From the NCBI GenBank assembly GCA_036266155.1, contig DATANR010000072.1, positions 1 through 36,083 on the forward strand: 36,083 bases of DNA, given 5' to 3'. Source of the DNA: SIAJ01 sp036266155 (GTDB taxonomy: Bacteria; Planctomycetota; Planctomycetia; Gemmatales; Gemmataceae). Made by a program: the position numbers and the translations under genes. Position 1 is the stretch's first letter. The number at the start of each line of letters is the position of its first letter. This document shows positions 7,973 through 16,473 of this stretch, in pieces. A model generated the notes under the pieces. That model made no database searches. It saw only the letters and a list, made by a program, of their open reading frames with translations, and was not told where the DNA came from.

Positions 7973-9724
7973 ATGACCAAAGAAGACATCGCCGCCGCCT
8001 TCCAGGAATATGGCCAGCTCCTGGAACTCAAGGGCGAGCCATCGTTCCGCACCAACTCGTATGCGATGGCAGCTCGGGCGCTGTTGTCGTTCGAAGGCGA
8101 CTTTGCAGGACTTGTCGCGAGCGGTCGAATCAGCGAGATCCCCGGCATCGGCAGCACGCTGAAAGCGAAAATCGAAGTACTGTCGTCCACCGGCAAGTTA
8201 CCGCAATTGGAGGCGCTGCGTGCCGAGATCCCGCCGGGGCTAATCCAGATGCTTCGGATACCGGGCCTCGGTCCCAAGAAGGTGAAGGCAATCTACGATC
8301 AACTCCACATCGAAACGCTCGATGAACTCAAGACAGCATGTGTCGATAGCCGGGTCGCCGGGCTGAAGGGTTTTGGCGCCAAAACGCAGGCCAAGATTCT
8401 CGAAGGCCTGCGCTTCGTGGCCGAGGTGGGAACTCGCGTTCGGATTGATCAAGGGTTGACGGCCGGAGCTATCCTCGCCGGGCGCTTACGTGCCGTTCCG
8501 GGCGTCGTCGCCGTTTCGACCTGCGGGAGCGTTCGCCGGCGCCAAGAAACCGTCGGCAATGTTGGCCTTCTGGTCAGTTGCGTCGACCCGATGGCGGTGC
8601 TCGATGCGTTCGCCGGGCAAGCGGGAGTAATTCGAGTCGTCGAACGAACCGAGAATTCGGTGGCGGTCCGACTTGGCATTGCGGTCGACGGCACTTTGAT
8701 TGAAGTCAATGCGGACGTGCGCGTCGTTTCCGGCGACGAGTTCCCGGTGACTCTGGTGCAGTACACCGGCAGCAAGGCGCACGTCGAACACCTGCGAAAT
8801 AGGGCCGTCAGTCTCGGCTTCGAGCTCACGGAATCACAACTGACGAAGAACGGCAAGCCATTGAAACTGGCGGAGGAAGAAGACGTTTATGACGCCCTCG
8901 GCCTTCCGTACATTCCGCCGGAACTGCGCGAAGACTCTGGCGAGATCGAGGCGGCTGCCGAAGAGGCGTTGCCGCGGCTGGTGGATGTCGCCGACATTCG
9001 GGGAGTGCTGCACAATCACACAACCTATAGCGATGGTTCGGCGAGCCTGAAACAAATGGCGCTCGCCTGCAAGGAACTCGGGCTCGAGTATTTCGGCGTC
9101 GGCGATCATTCGCAATCGCTCAAGATCGCCCGCGGCTTGCCGCCGGAGGCCGTGTACAAGCAACACGCAGAAATCGACGCGCTGAACCGCGAGCTGGACG
9201 GCGTGCGGATTCTCAAAGGCACGGAGTGCGACATTCTCGAAAATGGCACTCTCGACTACCCAGACGAGATCCTACGGCTATTCGATTACGTGGTCGTGAG
9301 CGTTCACACGTTGTTCAATCTGTCGCGCGAGGAAATGACGGCGCGCGTGTGCAAAGCGCTTGTGCACCCGGCGACCACGATCCTCGGGCATGCGACGGGC
9401 CGACTACTACTTCGCCGCGAAGGTTACAAGATCGATCTCGACGCGGTGCTTCAGTGTGCAGCCGAACACGGCAAAATGATCGAGATCAACGCGCAACCAA
9501 TGCGACTCGATCTCGACTGGAAGTACGTCCGCAAGGCCAAGGCGATGGGCATCCCAATTGTGATTAACCCCGATGCCCATTCGGAAGGCGAGCTGGCCCT
9601 GTTCGCGTTCGGCGTCGATGTCGCGCGGCGTGGATGGCTGGAGGCGAAGGACGTGTTCAACACGAGGCCGATCAACGAAGTGATCAGGGAACTTGAGCGA
9701 AGGCGCTCGGCCGCGAGATCATGA
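7973..9724 (+). CDS. polX: PolX-family protein with PHP phosphoesterase domain, polymerase site degenerate
   Basis: A 583-residue protein with the standard bacterial PolX order: an 8-kDa/HhH region with IPGIG (56-60) and IPGLGPKK (96-103), a palm domain (about 170-320) and a C-terminal PHP domain (340-580). The nucleotidyltransferase signature is expected as GSxRRxxExxGDxDxL but reads GSVRRRQETVGNVGLL (185-200), so both metal-binding Asp are lost (Asn196, Gly198); the third, Asp248, remains. The PHP metal ligands appear complete: HNH at 347-349, D354, D378-H379, E418, H445, H473 and DAH at 534-536. I infer a phosphoesterase or 3'-5' exonuclease with a dead or altered polymerase. GGAG lies nine bases before the ATG. 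Its stop overlaps the convergent Uma2 stop. Confidence 0.9.
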   Translation: MTKEDIAAAFQEYGQLLELKGEPSFRTNSYAMAARALLSFEGDFAGLVASGRISEIPGIGSTLKAKIEVLSSTGKLPQLEALRAEIPPGLIQMLRIPGLGPKKVKAIYDQLHIETLDELKTACVDSRVAGLKGFGAKTQAKILEGLRFVAEVGTRVRIDQGLTAGAILAGRLRAVPGVVAVSTCGSVRRRQETVGNVGLLVSCVDPMAVLDAFAGQAGVIRVVERTENSVAVRLGIAVDGTLIEVNADVRVVSGDEFPVTLVQYTGSKAHVEHLRNRAVSLGFELTESQLTKNGKPLKLAEEEDVYDALGLPYIPPELREDSGEIEAAAEEALPRLVDVADIRGVLHNHTTYSDGSASLKQMALACKELGLEYFGVGDHSQSLKIARGLPPEAVYKQHAEIDALNRELDGVRILKGTECDILENGTLDYPDEILRLFDYVVVSVHTLFNLSREEMTARVCKALVHPATTILGHATGRLLLRREGYKIDLDAVLQCAAEHGKMIEINAQPMRLDLDWKYVRKAKAMGIPIVINPDAHSEGELALFAFGVDVARRGWLEAKDVFNTRPINEVIRELERRRSAARS

Positions 9725-10420
9725 TTGCAATTGCTCCGGATCAATGCCGAGTTCGCGAAGTTTGGCTCGATAAACATCAGACACATGTTCGGCCTGAATT
9801 GCCCGTTGCCGCTCGTGTTCAAAGGCGCTACCCGTCCTTTGAAGCTCAACTTCGATATCTCGGATGCGGTCGTTGCGATCCTGAAAGGGACGCCCAGAGG
9901 GTGTGAATATCCGCACCTCGTCAGGAACGAGTTCGAAACGAATGCCGAGCCTTGGGCTGACATGCCCGCTCAAACGTGTGATTGGAACGAGGCTATCATC
10001 ATTCCGGACGAAGCCTTGCGCGGTCGGCTCATCTGGATCAATGACATAATACTCTTCGACTCCGTGCCTCTCATAAAAGGCAAACTTCGACCGCATTTCG
10101 TCATTCGAATTGTTTGGCGACAGCACCTCGAAAACGACTTGTGGGGTGACGTCGTCCTCTTCCCATTGCTTGTAGGAACCGCGATATCCGGGCGGTCGGC
10201 CAAATGCAATTAGGGCATCGGGGGCAGATACGATGCGCGGATTGCCGCGAACCGGATACCAGAACAGATCACCCGCAACGAACACCTCCTGGCCTGCGAA
10301 CAGTTCACGCAATTCGGAAACAATCCGAACGATCCAGTCCCATTGGAGCGTGTTGTCGGCCATTGGCGTGCCGTCGCTTTCTGGGTAGGTCACGCTCAGT
10401 TCATCGATAACTGCGCTCAT
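9719..10420 (-). CDS. Uma2-family (DUF820) restriction-endonuclease-fold protein
   Basis: A 233-residue protein. The Uma2 core has a PD-(D/E)XK-like arrangement: SAPDALIAFG, then QVVFEVLSPNN, a Lys in RSKFAFY and GVEEYYVIDP. The last 50 residues are charged and helix-forming. The family is strongly expanded in cyanobacteria and planctomycetes and its biological role is not settled. The ATG at 10420 has GGGAG seven bases upstream; the in-frame start at 10447 overlaps the upstream gene. It follows the aminotransferase by 23 bases on the same strand, suggesting co-transcription. Its stop codon lies inside the last codons of polX on the other strand. A second paralogue is at 15723-16445. Confidence 0.85.
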   Translation of the reverse strand: MSAVIDELSVTYPESDGTPMADNTLQWDWIVRIVSELRELFAGQEVFVAGDLFWYPVRGNPRIVSAPDALIAFGRPPGYRGSYKQWEEDDVTPQVVFEVLSPNNSNDEMRSKFAFYERHGVEEYYVIDPDEPTAQGFVRNDDSLVPITRLSGHVSPRLGIRFELVPDEVRIFTPSGRPFQDRNDRIRDIEVELQRTGSAFEHERQRAIQAEHVSDVYRAKLRELGIDPEQLQS

Positions 10421-10443
10421 GAATTGCTCCCAGGGCCACAAGC

Positions 10444-11694
10444 TCAAGATAACCGATACTTCGGATGGGCTTCAAGGTAGGCCTTCACCCGCTCAGCCCG
10501 CGCGATAGCTTCCGCGAAGAACTTCACGGCCTCAATCAATCGTTCATCCGGCTCGGCGCAACTGAAACGCAGGAAGCCGACGCCCGCGTCGCCGAAGCAT
10601 TCGCCGCCGAGGCAGGCGACGCCGCGCTTGTCGTCGGCGCCTTCGAGGAGATACATCGCCAGCCCGTGCGACCGGATGCCGAGGCGCCGGCAAATGGCGC
10701 TGACATTCGGGAACACGTAAAACGTGCCGGCCGGCATCAAGACCGATACGCCGTCCACTTTTTTCAATTCGGTGACCAGCAGCTCGACCTTCTTGTGGAA
10801 TTCGGCCATTGCTCCGTCGCGCTCGGCAGCGTCGTAACGAAGAGCATTCATCGCCGCGAGTTGTGTAATGGGCGGCACACAGGAAAGCGATGTATTGATC
10901 ATCTTGCCGATCAGTTCGATGTGCGTCGCCGACCCGATCGCATAGCCGACGCGCCAGCCGCTCATGCTGTACGACTTGCTGAACGTATAAGCACCGATGC
11001 ATTGGTCCATCATGGCGGGCTCGGCTAGGATCGACCGATGCCGATCGGCCCAGGCCATGTGGCAATAGGGCTCGTCCGAAAACAGGGCGACGTTCGTGCC
11101 GCGGATCAGGTCGGCGATTGCCTTCAGATCGTCGGCTGTTGCCACGCCGCCCGTCGGATTGTGCGGCGAATTCAGAAACACTGCACGCGGCCGCTTCGAA
11201 GCCTTCAGAAAATGTTCGACGGCCTTTGGGTCCGGCCGGAAGGAGTTTTCCTGCTTGAGCGGCACACATACGGGTACGCCGCCGCGGCGTCGGACGTTGG
11301 GCTCAAACGTCGGGAACTGCGGTGAGAAGAAGAGCACCTCATCGCCGGGTTCGACGAACAACTCGCAGAAGAACTGCTCGAACACTTTGGCGCCGGCGCC
11401 AACGACGACGTTCTCCGGGCCGGCGGGCACACCGAATTCCTTTTTCACGGTCTCGGCGATGACTGCCCGGAACTCGGGTAGTCCGAGCGAGGGACAGTAG
11501 CGCGTCTGTCCGTCGGCGATGGCTTTGGTTCCGGCGGCCAGGGCGGACTTCGTGCTCGGAAATGGACTATCGCCGATCTGCAATTCGATGACGTCCTTGC
11601 CGTGCGCCTTGAGCCGGCGTGCCACGGCAAGGACATCGAACGCGGTTTCGGAGGTCAGACTGCGAGCGAAAGCGGACAGGGACGGACTGCTCAT
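10444..11694 (-). CDS. PLP-dependent class I/II aminotransferase
   Basis: A 416-residue fold-type I aminotransferase. Visible elements are the substrate/PLP loop NSPHNPTGG (175-183), Asp207 and Tyr210 in SDEPY, the Schiff-base lysine Lys240 in FSKSYSMSGWRVGY, and a C-terminal FLRFSCA with the carboxylate-binding Arg. This layout fits the aspartate/alanine/aromatic aminotransferase group; the sequence alone does not fix the substrate. The frame opens far upstream, but the protein before MSSPSLSAFARSL is arginine-rich read-through, so I use the ATG at 11694; its Shine-Dalgarno is weak. The Uma2 gene is immediately downstream. Confidence 0.9.
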   Translation of the reverse strand: MSSPSLSAFARSLTSETAFDVLAVARRLKAHGKDVIELQIGDSPFPSTKSALAAGTKAIADGQTRYCPSLGLPEFRAVIAETVKKEFGVPAGPENVVVGAGAKVFEQFFCELFVEPGDEVLFFSPQFPTFEPNVRRRGGVPVCVPLKQENSFRPDPKAVEHFLKASKRPRAVFLNSPHNPTGGVATADDLKAIADLIRGTNVALFSDEPYCHMAWADRHRSILAEPAMMDQCIGAYTFSKSYSMSGWRVGYAIGSATHIELIGKMINTSLSCVPPITQLAAMNALRYDAAERDGAMAEFHKKVELLVTELKKVDGVSVLMPAGTFYVFPNVSAICRRLGIRSHGLAMYLLEGADDKRGVACLGGECFGDAGVGFLRFSCAEPDERLIEAVKFFAEAIARAERVKAYLEAHPKYRLS

Positions 11695-11795
11695 GGTGAT
11701 TCGCGGACTGGAAAAGAAGAAGGCGAGCCGAGGACCGCGTCCTCGCACCCGCCTTGGCAAATTGTAGAGAGGTCGCCGCGTGCTCCGCCAGAGCG

Positions 11796-12074
11796 CTAGG
11801 CCGCGAAACGCGCTACGCGTGCGGCAGTCGCCGGAACCTTCAGCGTGGTTTGATGTTCCCAGGTGCCCGCGTCGGGAGCGCCGTGCCAGCGCTGCAGCGA
11901 GATGGACACGACCGCTTCGCGTTCCTCGTCGTCGAGGAGATCGTTGAACGATTCGAGATAGCCCTGTCGAACCTGCGTCGACGATCGACCGATGAGGAGA
12001 AGTGCCTCCTGGCCGTCCTCCATCTTGGCCATCGCGCGCCAGCCCTGGGCCTTGCTCTCGGTTTGGTAAAACAT
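11796..12074 (-). CDS. Small hypothetical protein (92 aa)
   Basis: Not recognised. It is supported as a gene by a textbook AAGGAGG eight to nine bases before the ATG at 12074 and by balanced, globular composition (MFYQTESKAQGWRAMAKMED...). It has no signal peptide, membrane segment or metal motif. A TTGACA hexamer on the minus strand at 12144-12149 could be a -35 element, but no good -10 sits at normal spacing. The aminotransferase starts about 100 bases downstream on the same strand. Confidence 0.7.
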   Translation of the reverse strand: MFYQTESKAQGWRAMAKMEDGQEALLLIGRSSTQVRQGYLESFNDLLDDEEREAVVSISLQRWHGAPDAGTWEHQTTLKVPATAARVARFAA

Positions 12075-12208
12075 GGGGTGACCCTCCTTGGTCGAGAAAC
12101 GGGTTGTCAGTGGGAGGAATAGGGTCGCAAATCAGTCCAGCTGTGTCAAGCGCCAAGTTGTAAATTCTTCATTCCGCGTTGCGGTATTGATCGTGTTTCA
12201 AACGAAAG

Positions 12209-12233
12209 AACCCAGCCTCTTCGAGGCCGGGTT
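12209..12233 (-). terminator. Rho-independent terminator of the RRM gene
   Basis: On the minus strand AACCCGGCCTC, loop GAA, GAGGCTGGGTT forms an 11-bp stem with one G-T wobble, followed by TTCTTTCGTTT. It lies 27 bases after the RRM stop codon. Confidence 0.8.
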
Positions 12234-12260
12234 CGTGCTGTTTCTTAATCGGAGCTTGGA

Positions 12261-12641
12261 TCAATAGCGACCGCCGCGGCCGCCGTAGCCACCGCCTCCG
12301 CCGCCGTGCCCGCCATGCCCGCCGCCACCATACCCACCGCCGCCGCCACGACCGCCGCCGTAGCCGCCGCCCCCGCCACCGCCGCCTGGACGGGGTTCAC
12401 GCGGACGGGCCTCGTTGACGGTCAAGGGCCGGCCCTGAAAGTTAAAGTTATTCAACGCCTCGACCGCGGCCTTGGCCTCCGCCTCATTGGCCATTTCGAC
12501 AAACCCGAAGCCGCGCGACCGTCCGGTCTCGCGGTCCAAGATCACTTGCGCGCGTGCCACCGTTCCGTGTTGGCTAAACAGCTGCGTCAGGTCTTCGTTC
12601 GAGCAACTCCATGACAAGTTGCCCACATAGATGTTCACCAT
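12261..12641 (-). CDS. Glycine-rich RRM RNA-binding protein
   Basis: A 126-residue protein. Residues 1-80 are one RNA-recognition motif with RNP2 (IYVGNL) and RNP1 (RGFGFVEM). The C-terminal 45 residues are Gly/Tyr/Arg-rich (GGGGYGGGRGG type). This is the architecture of bacterial and plant cold-shock-type glycine-rich RNA-binding proteins, which act as RNA chaperones; cold induction is known for some family members and only inferred here. The ATG at 12641 is preferred over the GTG two codons upstream because AAGG is seven bases before it. A strong terminator follows. The gene stands alone, with about 390 bases of non-coding DNA upstream. Confidence 0.9.
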   Translation of the reverse strand: MVNIYVGNLSWSCSNEDLTQLFSQHGTVARAQVILDRETGRSRGFGFVEMANEAEAKAAVEALNNFNFQGRPLTVNEARPREPRPGGGGGGGGYGGGRGGGGGYGGGGHGGHGGGGGGYGGRGGRY

Positions 12642-13034
12642 CGTCACACCTTCTCCAGGGCGGCCGGGTTGTGCCGCTCAACGCCCGCCCCACGGTCAAT
12701 TCGAGTTTCGCGAGGACATGGGCAACCCAATCGGATACGGAATAGTGGTTGTTTCACCGGCAAGCATTCGATTCCGGCGACGGTGTTGCGCGGTCGCGTC
12801 AAGGCAACGCGACATTCAAGCATAGGATTTGGGATGGTTCGATCACTGCACGAGTGCGTCGCCCGACCTGAGGAAGTGTTCCGATTCCGAGAATCTCAAC
12901 CACATCACCAGGATCCCAAACTTTCAAGTCAAGAATATACCTTTGCCGTCAAGCGTCGCAAGCACTTTTTCCTTCGGAACGGAAAAATTATTGACGTTCA
13001 GGACTTGGGTCGTCCGACAGGGTTGGCTTCGCGG
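12642..13034. other. Intergenic region upstream of the RRM gene
   Basis: About 390 bases with no convincing gene; frames here have poor starts and run antisense into the transporter gene. It should hold the RRM promoter and a leader, and a hairpin at 12966-12987. I could not pick a promoter with confidence. Confidence 0.5.
12966..12987 (-). terminator. Possible terminator of the transporter gene
   Basis: TTTTTCC and GGAAAAA pair across an eight-base loop, 47 bases after the transporter stop on the minus strand. The stem is short and AT-rich but has the A-tract/T-tract layout of an intrinsic terminator. Confidence 0.4.
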
Positions 13035-14372
13035 TCAAATAACCCGCGCCATCCGTAATCCGATGACCACCAAGAGACTGATGAGCAACGGCCCCGCCAC
13101 GCGACGGGCCAGGCGGAAGGAGTTCGTGCCCGTCAACTTGGCCGACATCAAAGCGACTGCGGCGACGGGCGACATCGTTCGCCCGGCCGCGGCCCCGAGC
13201 GCGACCATCGCCCCCACGTCCTTCGGGTCAACGCCTAGCGCTTCGGCCGATGCCACGAACGAAGCATAAAGGCTCTGCGTGGCTGCCATCCCGGACCCGC
13301 TCAGTGCCGCGAATGCAAGCGGTACCAGGCCGGAGATGGGGGTCAGGAACGCGGGGGCCTCACCGACGGCACGGCCGATAAAGCTTGCCAGACCGGTCAA
13401 CTCGATGGCTTTGCCAAAGCAACTCGCGACCACGATGATCGAGATTACTTCAGCAAACGCATAGCCGGCGCCGTCGAAAAACGCCTTCGGCGCCTGCCGT
13501 ACGCGTGCGGGAGCGCTCGTCACGGCAGCAACGACTCCGATCAACATGGCGAGGCCGATGAGCCGCGTCGCGTAGCGCGGGTCGCGCTTGCCTTCGACCA
13601 CGTCGACGAACAGCCACCGATCCGGAACGTCGAACAGGCGAAATGGGTCGCCCTGCAAATAGAGGATTGCCAAAGGCACGAAGGGAACGATGGCACGCAA
13701 CAGATTGATGCGGCCCGCCGGCACTTCATCGACCGCGGCAGTCGGAGTGGCCTTGCGGTCCGCGCGCCAGGAAACCAGCCAAAACAAGAGCGTCGTTAGC
13801 ACGAGATGGACAAAGACGATCTTCTCAACGGCGGGCACAACCTTGTCGGGATCGATCTTGAGTTGCTTGGCGATCGTGTTCAGCTCCGGCGCTCCCGGAT
13901 TGAGCAACTCCCCGCCAATCGACGCTCCGAGCAAGACGCATGCGCCGATGGTCAAGTCCGACATCCGTGCCGCCCGCATCAAGGGCACGACGACAGCGCC
14001 CAGGCAGACGGCCGTGCTCGTCTGGCTGATGATTGGCACGTTGACGAGAAACCCGACCAGCACGACGCCCGGCACCAGGAACAGCCGCGCCGAGCGTAGC
14101 GGCTTGACGAGGAAACGCACGAGGTGCAAGTCGCACTCCGTTAGACGCAGAACATAGGCAAAGCCCATCGCCGTGCAGATGGGAACGACGTACTGCTCAT
14201 CCGTAAACGTCGCGAGGAACTTGGCGACGATTGGTTCAACCTTGCCGCGGAGCCCGGCCAAGGCGAACGCGGCGACCAGCAACACCAGCCGAACGTCGAT
14301 GCCGCGCGCGACGGCGTAAACGGCGAGGCCGACGATAAGTAGTGCGAGCAGCGGAACAGCCACGTCCCACAT
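13035..14372 (-). CDS. DcuC-family C4-dicarboxylate transporter
   Basis: A 445-residue integral membrane protein with about 11-12 hydrophobic segments spread over its length. The spacing and segments such as VPIISQTSTAVCLGAVVVPLM, GASIGGELLNPGAPE and ALSGSGMAATQSLYASF match the DcuC/anaerobic C4-dicarboxylate carrier group. The family exchanges or exports fumarate, succinate and related acids; the substrate here is inferred from family only. The centre holds a cytosolic loop rich in charged residues (about 210-225). It is divergent from the small membrane protein at 14596, with 220 bases between them. The start is the first ATG, at 14372; no strong Shine-Dalgarno is seen. Confidence 0.75.
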   Translation of the reverse strand: MWDVAVPLLALLIVGLAVYAVARGIDVRLVLLVAAFALAGLRGKVEPIVAKFLATFTDEQYVVPICTAMGFAYVLRLTECDLHLVRFLVKPLRSARLFLVPGVVLVGFLVNVPIISQTSTAVCLGAVVVPLMRAARMSDLTIGACVLLGASIGGELLNPGAPELNTIAKQLKIDPDKVVPAVEKIVFVHLVLTTLLFWLVSWRADRKATPTAAVDEVPAGRINLLRAIVPFVPLAILYLQGDPFRLFDVPDRWLFVDVVEGKRDPRYATRLIGLAMLIGVVAAVTSAPARVRQAPKAFFDGAGYAFAEVISIIVVASCFGKAIELTGLASFIGRAVGEAPAFLTPISGLVPLAFAALSGSGMAATQSLYASFVASAEALGVDPKDVGAMVALGAAAGRTMSPVAAVALMSAKLTGTNSFRLARRVAGPLLISLLVVIGLRMARVI

Positions 14373-14595
14373 TCACGGTCCTCAATGCTTTCGGGTTCGG
14401 ACAATTGGGTAGTTCTTCCTGTAATGAACAGGACGACCCTGACCGATGATGCGAAGACACGCATTGTGTCGCCCCGCCGGTCGCAAGGGAATCGGAATTT
14501 CTCCGAAGTCCGTCACAACTGAGCGCAACCAAGCCGGACGACCGGAATAATTACGGAGGCCAAAACACCACGACACGACCACCGAGAGATTGCTC

Positions 14596-14844
14596 ATGCC
14601 CAGCGACGCCAAATGCGGACTCCTCGTCGGGGTCGGACTCGTCCTGGCCGTGGCCGTCATGTTCTTTCAAAAGGATCCAGCGCCGACCGAATCCCCCCAG
14701 GCCGCTGTCAAAGCAACCACGACAGCCGCGGCCGTGAAGGCGCCCGCCGTGGCGGCTGCACGGCCTCCAGAAACCTCGCCAGTGCCCGGCCAGCCTGTAT
14801 CACGCACCAAAGAAGCGGATCCGCTCCATATGCCAAACCGTTAG
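14596..14844 (+). CDS. Short membrane protein, planctomycete SDAK-type N-terminus
   Basis: An 82-residue protein: a short MPSDAKCGLL start, one hydrophobic helix (about residues 8-24), then an Ala/Pro/Thr-rich tail ending in HMPNR. From memory, planctomycete proteins beginning SDAKxGLLxGL often carry a C-terminal LysM domain after a Pro/Ala linker; here only anchor and linker are present. GAGAG lies about eight bases before the ATG at 14596; a TTG six bases earlier is a less likely start. The stop codon lies inside the left arm of an inverted repeat (14838-14948), so insertion of that element may have shortened the gene. Confidence 0.55.
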   Translation: MPSDAKCGLLVGVGLVLAVAVMFFQKDPAPTESPQAAVKATTTAAAVKAPAVAAARPPETSPVPGQPVSRTKEADPLHMPNR

Positions 14845-14948
14845 CCGCGACGCGCGGGCGGAGCGCGTCACTTGGCCAACGCAAAAACGTCGACCAAACT
14901 CCCGAAACGTCCGTGCGACGCGCTCCGCTACCACGTCGCGGCTAACGG
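14838..14948. repeat. Inverted repeat element overlapping a stop codon
   Basis: The outer 15 bases, CCGTTAGCCGCGACG, have an exact inverted partner ending at 14948. After a short unpaired part, CGGAGCGCGTC pairs with GACGCGCTCCG. The loop is about 46 bases. It fills the gap between the short membrane gene and the AlkD-like gene. It could be a small non-autonomous mobile element or a terminator. Confidence 0.7.
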
Positions 14949-14957
14949 AATTCATTC

Positions 14958-15671
14958 ATGTCCGCCGCCGTCGACAAACTGATTGCCGAACTCCGATCGC
15001 TCGGCACCGAGTCGATCAAGAAAGTCCTCATGAAGCATGGGGCGAAGGAACCGTTCTTCGGCGTGAAAATCGAACAGCTCAAGAAGATCCAGAAGCGCAT
15101 CAAGAAGGATCACGCTCTGTCGTTGGCGCTGTATGACACAGGCGTTTCGGATGCGATGTATCTGGCCGGGCTGATCTCCGAACCGCGGGCAATGACAAAG
15201 GCGCAGCTGACCAAATGGCTCAAGGGCGCCTATTGGCACATGCTCAGCTGCTACACGGTGCCTTGGGTGGCGTCCGAGTCGCGCTTCGGTTTCGAGTTGG
15301 CCCGCGATTGGATCGAGTCGCCGAAGGAGCAGGTGGCCGCCGCCGGCTGGTGTACTTGGGCCAGCTTGTTGTCGATCAAACCGGACGAGGAACTCGATCA
15401 CTCGGAAATCGAGCAGTTGCTCAAGCGCGTTCAGAAGGAAATTCACACCGCCCCGAACCGCGTGAAGTACACGATGAACAACTTTGTCATCGCGGTGGGA
15501 ACGTACGTGCCCGCGTTGGCGGCCAAGGCCAAAGCCGTTGGCAAGGCGATGGGTGTTGTCGAAGTCGACATGGGCGACACGTCCTGCCAGGTGCCTTCAG
15601 CAGTCGCTTACATCGAGAAGGTTGAGAAAATGGGCCGCCAGGGGAAGAAGCGCAAGACGGCAATGTGTTGA
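14958..15671 (+). CDS. AlkD-like DNA alkylation repair protein
   Basis: A 237-residue, largely helical HEAT-like protein matching the AlkD/DUF-type alkylation repair family: an N-terminal helix (VDKLIAELRSLG), then AKEPFFGVKIEQLKKIQKRI, which corresponds to the FGVRxxxLRKI motif, and a central W-rich stretch (YWHMLSCYTVPWVASES, AAAGWCTWASLL). AlkD excises N3/N7-alkyl purines without base flipping. The C-terminus is basic (GRQGKKRKTAMC), plausible for DNA contact. The start ATG is ten bases beyond the inverted repeat, and the Shine-Dalgarno is weak. It is the first gene of a tight plus-strand run ending with the CoA-transferase. Confidence 0.75.
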   Translation: MSAAVDKLIAELRSLGTESIKKVLMKHGAKEPFFGVKIEQLKKIQKRIKKDHALSLALYDTGVSDAMYLAGLISEPRAMTKAQLTKWLKGAYWHMLSCYTVPWVASESRFGFELARDWIESPKEQVAAAGWCTWASLLSIKPDEELDHSEIEQLLKRVQKEIHTAPNRVKYTMNNFVIAVGTYVPALAAKAKAVGKAMGVVEVDMGDTSCQVPSAVAYIEKVEKMGRQGKKRKTAMC

Positions 15672-15722
15672 GGCGGGGTTTGGTAGAATTGAAGGAGTTG
15701 CCGATTTCTCCGAGGATGCGTC

Positions 15723-16445
15723 GTGTTTAAAACCTCCACGCCTCCGATCCGAACCAACAAATATCCTACTTCGGACGGTCGCCCCATGGCCGAAACCGAC
15801 AAGCACCGTCAGTTGATGAACGAGCTGATCGAGACGCTTAAGGATTGGTTCGCGGCGGATCCCAACGTGTATGTCTCGGGGAATCTTCTTCTCTTTTATG
15901 AAGAGGGCAACAAGCGGCGACACCTGGCCCCCGATGTGTTCGTGGTATTCGGCGTCCCAAAGCGCGACCGAGAGAATTACTTGCTCTGGGAGGAGGGTCG
16001 CGGTCCGAGCATCGTCATCGAGTTGACATCGTCATCCACACGGAGGGAAGATACCCGGCAAAAGCTTGTGCTGTACCGGGACGTCTTGCGCGTTCCCGAG
16101 TATTTCCTGTTCGACCCGTTTGGCGACTACCTCAAACCACCACTGCAGGGATACCGGTTGGCGGACAACGAGTATCGCCCCATAAGACTCAAGGACGGCC
16201 GGCTGCGCAGTCGGCAACTGGGGCTATTGCTCGAACCCGAGGGACAAACGCTGCGACTGGTGGATGCAGCATCTGGCAAGTGTGTGCCGACGCGAGCCGA
16301 GAATCTGCGCGCGGCCGAACAGGCACGATTCGCCGCGGAGGAGAGTGAACGCGAACAGACTATGGCCCGGCAAGCTGCCGACGCCGAGGTCGAGCGCTTG
16401 CGTGCCGAACTGGCCGCACTGCGGCGGAAGAACGGCAGTGCGTAG
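15723..16445 (+). CDS. Uma2-family (DUF820) protein, second copy
   Basis: A 240-residue protein. The N-terminus YPTSDGRPMAETDKH is a common Uma2 start, which supports the GTG at 15723 (GAGG eight bases upstream) over the internal ATG at 15786. The core has APDVFVVFG, SIVIELTSSSTRREDTRQKL and VPEYFLFDP, the PD-(D/E)XK-like set. The last 50 residues are a charged coiled coil (AAEQARFAAEESEREQTMAR). It shares the WEE...EL/EVL...KLxLY layout with the copy at 9719-10420 but is clearly diverged. It lies 52 bases after the AlkD-like gene and 28 bases before the DUF4287 gene. Confidence 0.85.
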   Translation: MFKTSTPPIRTNKYPTSDGRPMAETDKHRQLMNELIETLKDWFAADPNVYVSGNLLLFYEEGNKRRHLAPDVFVVFGVPKRDRENYLLWEEGRGPSIVIELTSSSTRREDTRQKLVLYRDVLRVPEYFLFDPFGDYLKPPLQGYRLADNEYRPIRLKDGRLRSRQLGLLLEPEGQTLRLVDAASGKCVPTRAENLRAAEQARFAAEESEREQTMARQAADAEVERLRAELAALRRKNGSA

Positions 16446-16473
16446 CCAACTATCCAACAATCCGAGCCTCACG

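Noticed and set aside
12829..13269. Plus-strand frame of 146 codons overlapping the transporter 3' end
   Set aside because: Antisense to a clear membrane protein, with no ribosome site and no recognisable domain.
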